Shown piece by piece: positions 31,701-40,899 of a DNA stretch of 64,000 nt. The notes under the pieces were generated by a model that ran no database searches, was not told the origin of the DNA, and was given only the letters and a program-made list of their open reading frames with translations. The stretch is from Prostheceraeus crozeri (lineage: Eukaryota; Platyhelminthes; Polycladida; Euryleptidae). Location of the stretch: positions 88,446 through 152,445 of the forward strand of contig CAJQUW010016951.1 of NCBI GenBank assembly GCA_907163375.1, given 5' to 3'. Position numbers and translations under genes: made by a program. Every line of letters starts with the position of its first letter. Position 1 is the first letter of the stretch.

Positions 31701-32703
31701 TTCGATTCGCATTGATGTCATTATAGTGGAGAATGGAGAGGACAGCATATTTAAAACATTGCGATTCGCAATCGACATTGATGACTGCTGTTTTGTTTTT
31801 TAATTTTTTTGGAAGTTTAAAGGAGCCTCGACCACTATGATTTCCTAATAAACTGATTTTAAATAAGGCGGACTCAATGCCGTCAAAAATGAGACCGCTA
31901 TCGCGCTCGTTAAATTTATCAATATTTAATTTTAATCCTTGGATGTGAAAATTTATCCAAGACTCATAGTCTACAACCTCGGTTGCAGGAGAGGAGGGTA
32001 TGTGAAAATCCAACCTATCTATTATTTGTCCAGTATGGTGGTCGATTTTTACATATTTTATTTTAAGATAGATGAGCGCCTTCATCCTAAAATTGTCTAA
32101 ATTGTTGAAGAGCGCTTCTATCAATGATGAATTTTGATGAAACCATTCCTCAAAGTTAGCAATGGTTTCTGAGGAGTCCATCTGGTAGTTCCTCACTAAA
32201 TTATTTATGGACACTTCAGTGAGTCGGATAGAGGAGGCACCGTTGGTGTAGGTATCGTTCGTGTGTGTATGTTGAAGTCTGTGCGAAGATAGTTCAAAAC
32301 GTGTCTCGAAAGACTGAGCGCACAAGTCGCAAGAAAAGGAGACGACGTTAACAGAATCATCCCCACCTTCGGAGATTGATGCCGGCTTAGGTCTACAAAC
32401 ACCTCGCTTGATGTGTCGGGTGAGATCCCATTTCCTCGTGAAGATGTGCCCACAGTCAGCACATTCCCACTCGTTGCCATGTCGCGACAGTTCTGAGGTG
32501 GAACTCACATCACCTGAAAGAGAAATCATTCTATCATCTCTGTTCAAGTCTCAGTGTATTGTTACAACCTACCTTGACTCAATAACTCTAAACTTTCCTC
32601 GAGAAGGGAGGGCGTTGGTGATGAAGTTGATGCCTGAAATTGAGGAAAATGCTATTAGCCACACGTTTGAGGGAGATGAGTGAAGAAATTTTCAACTTAC
32701 CAT
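28732..32703 (-). pseudogene. polB: protein-primed type B DNA polymerase, spliced, one in-frame stop at 29149
   Basis: The gene has three exons: 32703-32701 (ATG only), 32633-32573 and 32513-28732. The introns are 67 and 59 nt with GT-AG ends, and the joins keep the frame. Two C2H2-type fingers (WECADCGHIF; FSCDLCAQSF) open the protein. Then come exonuclease motifs ADIECY, FHNFKGYDSHMI and YLKLDVFLLAD, an HNH-like zinc region around RDHDHITGKF, and polymerase motifs A (DQNNLYG), B (NNSLFGKTMED) and C (GGDTDSFF). A TAA at 29151-29149 separates motif C from the last 139 codons, which remain open and homologous. This is a single recent lesion, or a sequence error. Confidence 0.92.
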
Positions 32704-32859
32704 TTCAATGAAATCAAGTTTAAGGTTGATACTTCAACAAGATAGAGACTTCACTCAAATTTGGAATTCACTTGTACGCCTCAAATATAGAATTCGCCAG
32801 AGAACACTTCACTTATACGTCTCAAAGACAGAGTGAAATGATACGAATGTCACTTTGCA

Positions 32860-32905
32860 TATATACTTTCATATTCATCATTCATTGGCTGTTCATTCTG
32901 ATTGG
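32860..32905 (-). promoter_or_regulatory. PolB promoter, homologous in layout to the left-end promoter
   Basis: On the minus strand two CCAAT boxes (32905-32901 and 32888-32884, starts 17 nt apart) precede tatata (32865-32860) by 23 nt. Transcription would start near 32830. The plus-strand gene at 32963 sits on the other side, so the CCAAT boxes may serve both directions. The 5' UTR holds short repeats of the form gagacgtataagtga/gaggcgtacaagtga. The left promoter at 16417-16464 has the same CCAAT spacing. Confidence 0.7.
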
Positions 32906-32962
32906 TTGCTTGTTGATACTTAAGAATTAGAAAACATTTCAAAGTCACTATTCACAGTCAAC

Positions 32963-33412
32963 ATGACAAGCCCTCCAACAACATCAAACACAAAATTCTC
33001 TTCTCCATGCTCAACACCAGAGGCGCTCGTTGCACCAAACGCTCCAACGAAGGGGAAGGTAGAGAAGGTTTACCGACTGGACAATATCAGAAAGTTATCA
33101 TTAGCAGCGGACGAGGAAGAGGAGAGTGTATGTGAGAAGGAGTATCCCGACTTAACAGGCGTGAGGTGGAAGTATCTCCAGTACGATACTGACGATGTGA
33201 TGGAGATCACCAGCACGAAATTCCTCCACCAATTATGGGAGTGGTACACCCCTAACTCCCAGCCACGAACTATGGCGGAGTGGGAGTATATTGACAAAGT
33301 GAGGCTCGCAGTGGAAGAACGATTAAAGCAACTGAACTGTTTTTGTTATCTATGTGAAGCCAGACTCTGGGACGATATTGACGATGAAGACCTTTTGAAA
33401 TACATGCCATAA
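32963..33412 (+). CDS. hypothetical acidic Polinton protein, 149 aa
   Basis: The ATG at 32963 opens a 149-residue frame with a Ser/Thr/Pro-rich N-terminus (MTSPPTTSNTKFSS), an acidic patch (AADEEEESVCEKEYPD) and a Trp-rich C-terminal half ending in CFCYLCEARLWDDIDDED, in which a Cys pair could bind metal. I do not recognise it. It is transcribed divergently from PolB, sharing the CCAAT region, and its AATAAA (33411-33416) overlaps the stop codon. That compact arrangement supports a real gene. A regulatory role is guesswork. Confidence 0.6.
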   Translation: MTSPPTTSNTKFSSPCSTPEALVAPNAPTKGKVEKVYRLDNIRKLSLAADEEEESVCEKEYPDLTGVRWKYLQYDTDDVMEITSTKFLHQLWEWYTPNSQPRTMAEWEYIDKVRLAVEERLKQLNCFCYLCEARLWDDIDDEDLLKYMP

Positions 33413-33559
33413 TAAATTTTTATTTTGTATTATCTTTGCTTTCATACTGACTTACTTGAATGGGACTTCAGTGGATGATTTAATCATGTATACTTTTTCA
33501 TTTGGAAATAGTAGCACACTTAGTTTAACTTGCAATTCTTATAACATTTCATATGGACG

Positions 33560-33937
33560 ATGATGATAGTTGAAATAGTGTTAGATAAAATTAAGATAGC
33601 TTACACTTCTGATACAGGGATAGCAATCGACTGCGATCCATGTGTAAAGAGCTTGTTAGACTACGGAAGAGAGAAGTGTGTTATGTTGCGTGTGGCGCGT
33701 GAGTGTCCTCCCATTTCATTCCATTCATCAATTCGTCTCATTGATAGAGACAGGTAAAACTCATGGTTCTCATAACGTATGCAATGGATAGTTTATAAGG
33801 CAACCTTCGACAGTTGGCTAAATGTCGCCCTGGCGCGAATGCATACTACGTTGAGACAGAGGCAATCACTTGCAAACATGACGCAGAGAGGTTTAACAAG
33901 ATTGACCATTGCCGAATGTCCCTTGCGGTATACATAG
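33560..33937 (+). CDS. possible two-exon gene of unknown function (weak)
   Basis: A 65-codon frame from 33560 ends in a consensus donor (gacaggtaaaac, donor at 33754). A 60-nt candidate intron ends at cttcgacag (33813), and joining keeps the frame to TAG at 33935-33937, giving about 106 residues. Intron size matches the 59-67 nt introns elsewhere in the element. An alternative unspliced frame (33799-34173) continues further with a balanced composition. Neither product resembles a family I know, and the two cannot both be right for the second part. Low confidence. Confidence 0.3.
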
Positions 33938-34163
33938 CTACGGGTTTCACCGCCGCCCTTTACAGGAACGCCCGTCGAAAGGAAGTATTACACCGAACTT
34001 CATTTGCAACGTTCAAGTTGACTGATAGCAGATTCAACTTAATGATAGTATTCGCCAGTCCGAAGACTGCCCAGGGCAAACCGCGTGGAGGTTCTATCAT
34101 GTCTTGCCCCATGGTGGCCCTTAAGAGAGCCGATGGTTCGTTCTCGGGGTGTGTGGTAGGGAC

Positions 34164-35333
34164 TCAGGCTTGATGTTTCGACTGCGGCTCCGGCAACGGG
34201 GCGGGTGGTCGCTTCTCTTGGATGTCTGTAAGGAAAGAAGTAGTGAGTTATCATCTTACATTTTAATTTAGTCATTTTTACTTACAGATCTTCTCGGACG
34301 CTTCCTCATAAAGGAAATTCGAGATCGGATCACGATGATCGAAGGTGAAGTGTAGACACTCCACCCCTTTCTTCACCCGAGAGTAGCATTTCTCCCCTCT
34401 TCCACGCTCGTACAAGAGAGGAGTTTCTGCTACTCTCCCCCTTCTAATAGGGATGTGCAGACGACTGGAACGCACCCTTCGATCGCGATCCACCAGCTGC
34501 GCCGAACGGTGCAGCTCGTGGTTCGTCTCGACAACCTTAGCCATCTGCACACGGAGTCTCTCCACTTCCTCCTTCAACCTTCGTATCTCCTTCTCCCTAC
34601 TTTCCCTCTCTGCTAGCAAAGCCTCTTCTCTGGCTTTCCCCTCGAGAGTCTTGAGCCTCTCCTGCTCCAACTCGCCATCCCGCTCGCTTAATCTCTCCTT
34701 CACCTTCTTCATCTCTCCGGCCACGTTCTTTAGGTCCTCATACTTTGCCTTGTATGAGAAGGCCTCCTCCTTCAACTTCTCCACCTCTTTCTTTAGTCTA
34801 TCCCGTTTGTCGATCACCGGCGGGCGCTTGACAAAATTGCGACATTGTGTTGCAATTCCGCTCGCAGTTACGGCTGCAGGGGTCTCGCGATCGAGGTCGA
34901 CGTCCTCGATAGGTTGCGACTGTAGCTCTCCCTCCTCCTCCTCACTATCGCTGCTGGACAGCGAGCTCTCGCTACTAAGCGAGGATACAGCGGCAATCGC
35001 TTCAATGGCGGATTGTAGCTCAGTGGCCTCAGTGGTGAAGAGTGAACTCCGTTCTTGCTCGTTGGCAGATTGTAGCTCCAAAGAACGGAGCTCAGTTGCG
35101 AAGAGTGAACTCCGTTCTTCGCCTACTTCGCCTGTTTGACACTCGCTGTGTTGTGAGTGCCAATCCTCCAGCCGCTCACTTAAGCGACTGACTTTGTGGG
35201 CTCCGCAATAGTAGCGAGCGACCCCTATCTGTTTCTTGTTAGTGCAAGCGTGCTTCTTGAAGGCGTCAGCTCGGAATACCTTCCGGCATTGACACAGTTT
35301 GAAACTGGTCTTCATATTATTGTATTTCGGCAT
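34164..35333 (-). CDS. spliced coiled-coil protein of unknown function, 369 aa
   Basis: Coding exons are 35333-34286 and 34225-34164, with a 60-nt GT-AG intron (34285-34226); the join keeps the frame to TGA. The N-terminus has Cys/His groups (LCQCRKVF, KHAC, YYCGAHK) that may bind zinc. Residues 70-110 contain a tandem duplication (ERSSLFATE.. / ERSSLFTTE..). A Ser/Glu-rich acidic stretch follows (SSDSEEEEGE), then about 110 residues of strongly charged heptad coiled coil (RLKKEVEKLKEEAFSYKAKY). The unusually high GC content and codon use differ from the AT-rich core genes. An acceptor (cgcttcag) two bases before the ATG, and a TATA box at 36419-36428 with a donor at 36371, suggest a non-coding first exon and a 1.04-kb intron. 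Confidence 0.6.
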
Positions 35334-35335
35334 TT

Positions 35336-36371
35336 CTGAAGCGAAAAACGGAAAACAATGATTTTACACTTAGTGAGGAATGATAGATTTGAGTATAGTG
35401 AGTGGCACTCGATCCCGTCGACAGCCCAAAGGCCTTGTACTGATCACTAGGGAAGTGAGAGATCTTCCCCGATACCCGCTATTTACAGCTGAAGACATCA
35501 TTGTCACTGCCCCGAAGTGGTAACAGCAACGCCGAGTCAAAGGTAGTGAACAGTAGCTGGGATCTAACCCCTCAAAGCTGCCTTAGACTTAGTTAAATTT
35601 GAAATCTGATAGCACATTTGAACTTAGCATACTTGAAAACCTTGAGGAAACATCCCAAGTTATTGCTTTGATCAGCTTGATAGCAAGCCGTAGAGAGCTT
35701 GATTCACCAGCGTTTTGCAATGGAGATGTTTAGAGGCCACCCATGACAAGATAGCTAAGACTCAACCGATTGGCGTTCAAAGTGCTACGTTGAGAGCTGT
35801 GTCAAATGCCCAACATGAGACATGAGATGTCCCAGCGGTTACGGTCTAAACTATGACACATTCCCTTGCCGCACTTATCACTACGGCATCGTCCGCCGTC
35901 CCGAAGGAACACCCTGTCAGTGGAATATTACAGCAAAACTCTCCGTGTCTTGCTCGCTTTCAGTGAAAAGTCGCTTATAGCATGAGAAGACTGGCTCAGA
36001 CATCATTAAAAATGCTTTCATTGACTTCAGCAGGGTCGAAAACCCCAGAAAACCTCCAAAAATAGTGAATTTATATTTTTCAACTTTTTAGCACTACTTA
36101 TGAAATTTTATAAGTAGTCGATCACTTAGGGCAGGTCAATAGCGACCGAACCTTTTTTGAATCAAGTCAAACGGACCTGTAGAAGCAAAGTTACAAGCCT
36201 TTAAAGTTTTGGAGTCTTTTATGGCCTGGAGACGAAGGCAATCTCCTGGCGAACCTCTAAGTCTGACGCCTTAGCTGATATCAGCAATGAAATTTTCTAA
36301 GTCGGTTTCTTACAGAAACTCGGGATTTGGAATGTCCGAAGCTATCATCGGAGCTCAGAGAGACGACCTAC
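35336..36371 (-). other. inferred 5'-UTR intron of the coiled-coil gene; otherwise no gene
   Basis: This 1.04-kb stretch holds no convincing ORF on either strand. On the minus strand it begins with gtaggt after cagag (donor, 36371) and ends with ttcag before the coiled-coil ATG. A long leader intron explains the gap. This is inference from splice consensus only. Confidence 0.4.
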
Positions 36372-36418
36372 CTCTGACAATCGCTCTCGTCTGAATGACA
36401 AGTCTCTGTCGGTTCCCA

Positions 36419-36428
36419 GCTTATATAG
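36419..36428 (-). promoter_or_regulatory. TATA box for the right-end minus-strand gene
   Basis: The minus strand reads cactatataagctggg here. A start site would fall near 36395. It lies about 300 bp inside the right TIR and is the third clear TATA promoter in the element. Confidence 0.5.
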
Positions 36429-36723
36429 TGTGTGGCGATCAGCTGATGACGAAATACCCATCAACCAAACACTAAAAATCCCGTCTATCTCCGGTTCTAG
36501 TGCTCCGATTGAGCTGGAAATACACCATTTCCATGTAGAATTTGACGTTGAATCCGAATCTGGCCTCCGTTTTCCCATCCGATGCTTCGTTTTGGCTCTA
36601 CAGTAGGCAGCCATCGCAAAAATTCTAACTCGTTTTTTCGAAAAATGTTGAAAATTTTTCTCTCCGATTGACTTGAAACTCTCCGATTGACATGAAACTC
36701 ATCATACAGATAGAGAATTTCAC

Positions 36724-37593
36724 GCTGATTCCAAATCTGAAATCCGTTTTCCAATCCGATGCTTCGTTTTGAAGCTACAGCCCAAAACGTCCCAAATTCT
36801 AACTCTGTCGTTTTTCGCCAATGTCCCAAAATCTTAAATGGCGTCTCACATCTAAACGAAGACAGATCGGAACAAGCCGATTCTTTCAGTGAATTTGTCT
36901 CACTCTTAGCTTTCAAACGAGCTATGGCACGACAAAATCCGTCCACTGGAAGCCAAGATCGAAGCGAGCTGTCCAGAGGGGGGGGGGACGTCAGCGAAAA
37001 TTTTTTCTCTCCGATGGCGTTCAAATTCACCATACCGATGCAGAATTTCACGCTGAATCCGAATCTGGCCTCCGTTTTCTCATCCGATGGTTCGTTTTGG
37101 CGCTACACACCAAAACGTCCCAAATTTTAACTCTGTTAAAATTTTGAAGAAAAATTTTTTCTCGCCGATTGAGCTGGAAATCACACCACAGATGCAGAAT
37201 TTTACGCTGAATCCGAATCTGGCAGCCATTTCACCATCCAAGACAACCTAGACGGTCGCCCACGTCAACCTAGACGGTTGCCCACGTCAACCTAGACGGT
37301 CGCCCACGTCAACCTGGACGGTCGCCCACGTCAACCAGGCGGTCGGACCAACTCACCCGAGTCTCACACTCTGTCGTTGCCGAGGGGGGGGAGTCAGCGA
37401 ACATTTTGTGAACGTCGACCCACCTGGCCGGCACACCACGACAGACTACAACCTCTGTCGTTCCAGAGGGGGGGGGGGAGTCAGACCCGAAGCAACACGG
37501 CGGCCGACCACGACACTCTGTCGTTCCAGAGGGGGGGGAGTCAGCGATGGCGGCCATCTTGCGCTATCTGGTGTTTGTCACTTCCTTACTACT
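36724..37593 (-). repeat. Polinton right terminal inverted repeat
   Basis: About 870 bp, the mirror of 15530-16403. It carries four G runs of 10, 8, 11 and 8 (36978-36987, 37384-37391, 37468-37478, 37531-37538) and the 22-bp minisatellite at about 37243-37345. Further module copies (ccgattgagctggaaat ... ccgaatctggcctccg) continue inward to about 36500, beyond the region mirrored on the left. ORFs in it (36497-37051 minus, 36759-37130 plus, 37309-37659) are TIR artefacts. Confidence 0.9.
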
Positions 37594-38934
37594 TTTATCG
37601 CTCTCAGATTCTATTTACAACAACCAATTTTGCAGCTTAGTGGAAATGTTCTTTTATAGAGATCATGACTGAGGCTGTACAAACACACACACGCCTTGTA
37701 TACCACATTTTATCAAGATTGCTGCTGCGAATTATGTCACTGAATTATAATTATTAATTGCTCTTCCAAATTATGATAATCTGCTCCAGTCACAAGCATT
37801 AGTACATGCAGCACATTTCTAAAAAAAGTAGAAATGCATTCTAAGTGACTGTTGCACATTGCTTGATTTGGGAGCTGAGATTTTCCGGTGGAGAAGCCTT
37901 GTGATAAGGTGCTCTCTCTGCGTTCAAGAGACCAGGATTCAAATCTAGATCTGATCAAACCTAAGACTTTTAAAATACACGCTATATTCTTGCAGAAGAA
38001 CAGAATAATGACAGTGGGATAACTGAAGCTCGTCCACATGAAGAAAGTGGCTTGCTCAATTTGGATCTATGTATAAGTCAGTTTTATTCATATATTTATT
38101 TTCATTTTTTTAGATTCAACGAATTCACATTTTCTCCCCTAGCAATTTCTATTAAATGGAACAACGTGGTGCTGAAGTATACTTTTGTTCTAAAGGGTAC
38201 AAGAAAAGGTTAGAGCAATTATAAACAAAGGCAGCATCGCCTGTCGTTTGTGATGGAAACTGATATCGCATGGTTCTATCTGAGAATGAATGTACTTTGT
38301 AGCACTCATTATGTCATGGTCTGCAAGACAAGAGTTGCAATCTGCAAGCCCGCATGCATCGTAATGCCTGAACACCAACTTGTTGTCGATCATTTTGTGA
38401 AGAAATTGACTGACTTTTCGGAATTTTAGTTTTGGCCGGTTTTAACCAGTTTTTGCCGGTTTTTACCGAGTTTTTACCACTTAGTGGCAAAAAACAGTTT
38501 TAGCCGGGAAAAAGCGAACCCTGGTTTTAGGAGACAGGGTAAACCGGAAGGGCGGTTTTAATACTCATCGGATGGCCGGTTTCACATTCAAACCGTCCAT
38601 CTGGTCTACCCGGGCTCGTACAACTGAAAAATCAATGATGCAGGGCTTATTCAAATACTGATAAGACAGATCATTGCGTGGAATGAGCTATGATGAGAAC
38701 TATAGCTTACATCAGCAATTAAAATAATAAAAGACTTTCATTTTGTAGAATGAAAAATTGCAGTGTTGCTACATCATGGTATACTACCATGGCTGCATCA
38801 TGTAGGCAAAAATAGGGTGCGAGTGTGCGACAGAGATCGATGGCTTTTGATTGATAACTCATTGATAACTCTTGAACGAATAAGCAAGAGATGTAGATAG
38901 AGGGAAGTTTATTAATAAATATCTCATGCATAGT

Positions 38935-39695
38935 AAAATGGTTTTGATAATGTTCAAGTTGCATAGTCGGGATCAGTCTTTTAAAGGCAGCGAAGACGTG
39001 CTTCAAAATGAGGACGGACAGCTTCATCTTCGCATCCCCAAATTTGCCTCCTTGATTTCTCCAAGACTTCATCGGACATTTCAGTCAGAGGTTTTCCCGT
39101 CGATGCAGACAACACTTGGAACATGCAAACTCTTTTTGATAATACAAGCGATCAAATGCATGAGCTGTTGTAGGGTCAGTAATGAGGGATCCGTGTGTTT
39201 GCATTATCATAAAAGGTTTTTGTCCCAACTGCCTGGCGATTCTCTTGCCTTCTTCATCGTTGTCAGCATATCCTCCAAATCCATAATCATATGCCATGTC
39301 TTTAACAAACCGCGAGCTGTTCTGATGACAAGCTACCAACGTGGGATCTTTTGAGACCGCTAGAGCTGTGGTGTATGGCATATGAGTGTGGAAAACTGCC
39401 GCGGCGTCAGATCGAAGTTTGTGGACCTCTCTATGAATGGTAAGAGCAGTGATATCCACGTCTCCTTCTCCGTCCACCACTTTGTCGTTTTGGTTTTCAA
39501 TGGCAAGAAGAGTAGATGCACGTACCTCGGACCACAATAGGCCATAAGGAATGACCAACATGACACTGGTGCCTTCAGGCTTAGCTCCAGGCATGCGAGT
39601 CATCAAGGTCAAGTGATTGCTGAGATCCAACAGCCTTTGAAGAAAACGAACGGATGGCTGGAGAGGCAATCCGAATTAAACCGCGCATAGCAGCA
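38935..39695 (-). pseudogene. class II aldolase/adducin-domain protein, frameshifted
   Basis: The main frame (39669-39085) matches class II aldolases over NHL..RMPGAKPEG, YGLLWSEVRAS, the metal-binding AAVFHTHMPYTTALAV, NSSRFVKDMAYDYGFGGYAD and TAHAFDRLYYQK. The C-terminal segment continues in a second frame from about 39150 and then in a third near 38970. The N-terminal part (including a start with an arginine/serine-rich leader near 39695) is in yet another frame and lacks part of the domain. The coding region has no introns, so a decayed retrocopy is possible. It is the only host-type gene seen, and it is not functional as read. Confidence 0.7.
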
Positions 39696-40529
39696 ATCAT
39701 GAGAACCTGATAATGCGATTCAACTCATATACTGTAGTCCATATTAACAATTGCGTCGATCAGCACGTGCACTAATCTATCGTAGCTAAACGTCATCATT
39801 ATTTATAGACAGGATTGACACAGTTTCTGTATAGCAATCGTTATCGTGCAATTGGTATCCAGGGCGATTGGGTGCCCCACTGCTATTGAAAATTTGATTT
39901 TTTGTTGTCCAACAATGAAATGACCACTTCAATAGGCATTTAATGTCAGGACACTGTCATACAATAAGTCCTTGAGGTACGAAGCTACCAACAGGATATG
40001 CTCCCTTATCAGCATTTAGAACTACATCTTTTCCATTTCTATTTCAGATATTTCCAAAAGAATTTCAGATATCTTCAAAGTTGAGTTTCTGATAGATATC
40101 TGAAATTCAAAAGGAGAAATCTGAAATCCATCTGGAAATGTCTGAAATTCACTTTTTCATTTGCCTGATTTGCCTTTTCATTTCACCGCAGATTAGGCCT
40201 AAGTCGAAGACGCAAGAAATTAGTACAAGGAATTATTTATATTTCAAAATTTCCCTCCTTGATGATTGGAAATGCATGATGCGTTTCAATCCAAGCCTTT
40301 TATGACAGATAAACAATCTGATTCGCAGACGTGCAGATTTGAAGTTGTCAAGAACAGGCGAGCAATATATAATTATGAAAGTTTCAGATGCGACATCGTT
40401 CCCTGCACAACTTCGTGATGGCTCCCGGATTATAATGATAATCTTATGATGAAACGGACACTATGTTCAGTTTCAAGTTCATCACACTCAAGTATTGAAG
40501 AGGTCTTTGAGTCATTACGAATTGTGGTC

Positions 40530-40870
40530 ATGACTATCATGCCATGGTTGAAAGCTGTCTTCTTTATGCAACTACTTTATTTGGAAATCTGAATGATGAT
40601 TGCTTGAAGATAATCAATAAAATGTTTAATCGCAGCAAGAGAATAATTTGCCAGGCTAATTGCACTGTCCCAACGGCAAAAATTACTTTTTCGACAAGCG
40701 CTTTGATGCCTTTTCGCCGGACGAAAAGAAGACAGAACTGCTTCCATGTTTCCTTGCCATGTATAAAAATGGTTTCGCACTACGGTAAATCGGTTGACTG
40801 TATCACTTTGGTCACACATGTCTTTCATTATTTTGTCCTATCGTGCTTTGAGTTTTTTAATGTATAATGC
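40530..40870 (+). pseudogene. LINE-type reverse transcriptase C-terminal fragment
   Basis: The 107-residue frame from 40544 begins VESCLLYATTLFGNLNDDCLKIINKMFNRSKRII, the connection-type motif (LLYATTLW followed by a helix ending in arginine-isoleucine-isoleucine) seen after the palm domain of CR1/L2/RTE-like non-LTR retrotransposons. The rest is degenerate and the palm is absent. It is a truncated fossil. 39700-40320 shows nothing else. 40325-40435 carries a copy of the dispersed repeat also found near 14440. Confidence 0.55.
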
Positions 40871-40899
40871 TTCTGATTTCCATTCAAAGAAATAAATGG

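Larger units (their letters stand above)
15530..37593. mobile_element. Polinton/Maverick element, about 22.06 kb, nearly complete
   Basis: Terminal inverted repeats begin AGTAGTAAGG on both sides, and the 6-bp flanks are cttatc (15524-15529) and tttatc (37594-37599), a 5/6 match to the 6-bp duplication characteristic of Polintons. Inside are the family hallmarks: protein-primed type B DNA polymerase, retrovirus-like integrase with a chromodomain, HerA/FtsK-type packaging ATPase, adenovirus-type cysteine protease and a capsid protein candidate. At least three inactivating lesions (near 23879, 25580 and 29149) show this copy is probably dead, though the small number and the well-preserved ends suggest a recent death. 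Confidence 0.93.
14691..38523. mobile_element. non-autonomous hAT element interrupted by the Polinton
   Basis: The left end is cagggttggccggtaaaaac at 14691. The right end, read on the minus strand, is cagggttcg at 38523. Both termini are followed by many copies of ggtaaaaacc/ggcaaaaacc in inverted orientation, the subterminal repeats typical of hAT elements. The 8-bp flanks are gttgtagg (14683-14690) and gttttagg (38524-38531), a 7/8 target duplication. Without the Polinton the hAT is about 1.77 kb and has no transposase ORF that I recognise in 14691-15529 or 37594-38523. Confidence 0.7.

Noticed and set aside
34453-35139. 228-residue Ser-rich ORF on the plus strand
   Set aside because: It is antisense to the coiled-coil gene; its Ser/Leu-rich composition is the mirror of Glu/Lys-rich heptads and it has no motif.
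36497-37130. 184- and 123-residue ORFs near the right end
   Set aside because: They lie in the TIR modules and reappear at the left end (16181-16423, 15982-16203); their sequence tracks the repeat units, not a protein family.
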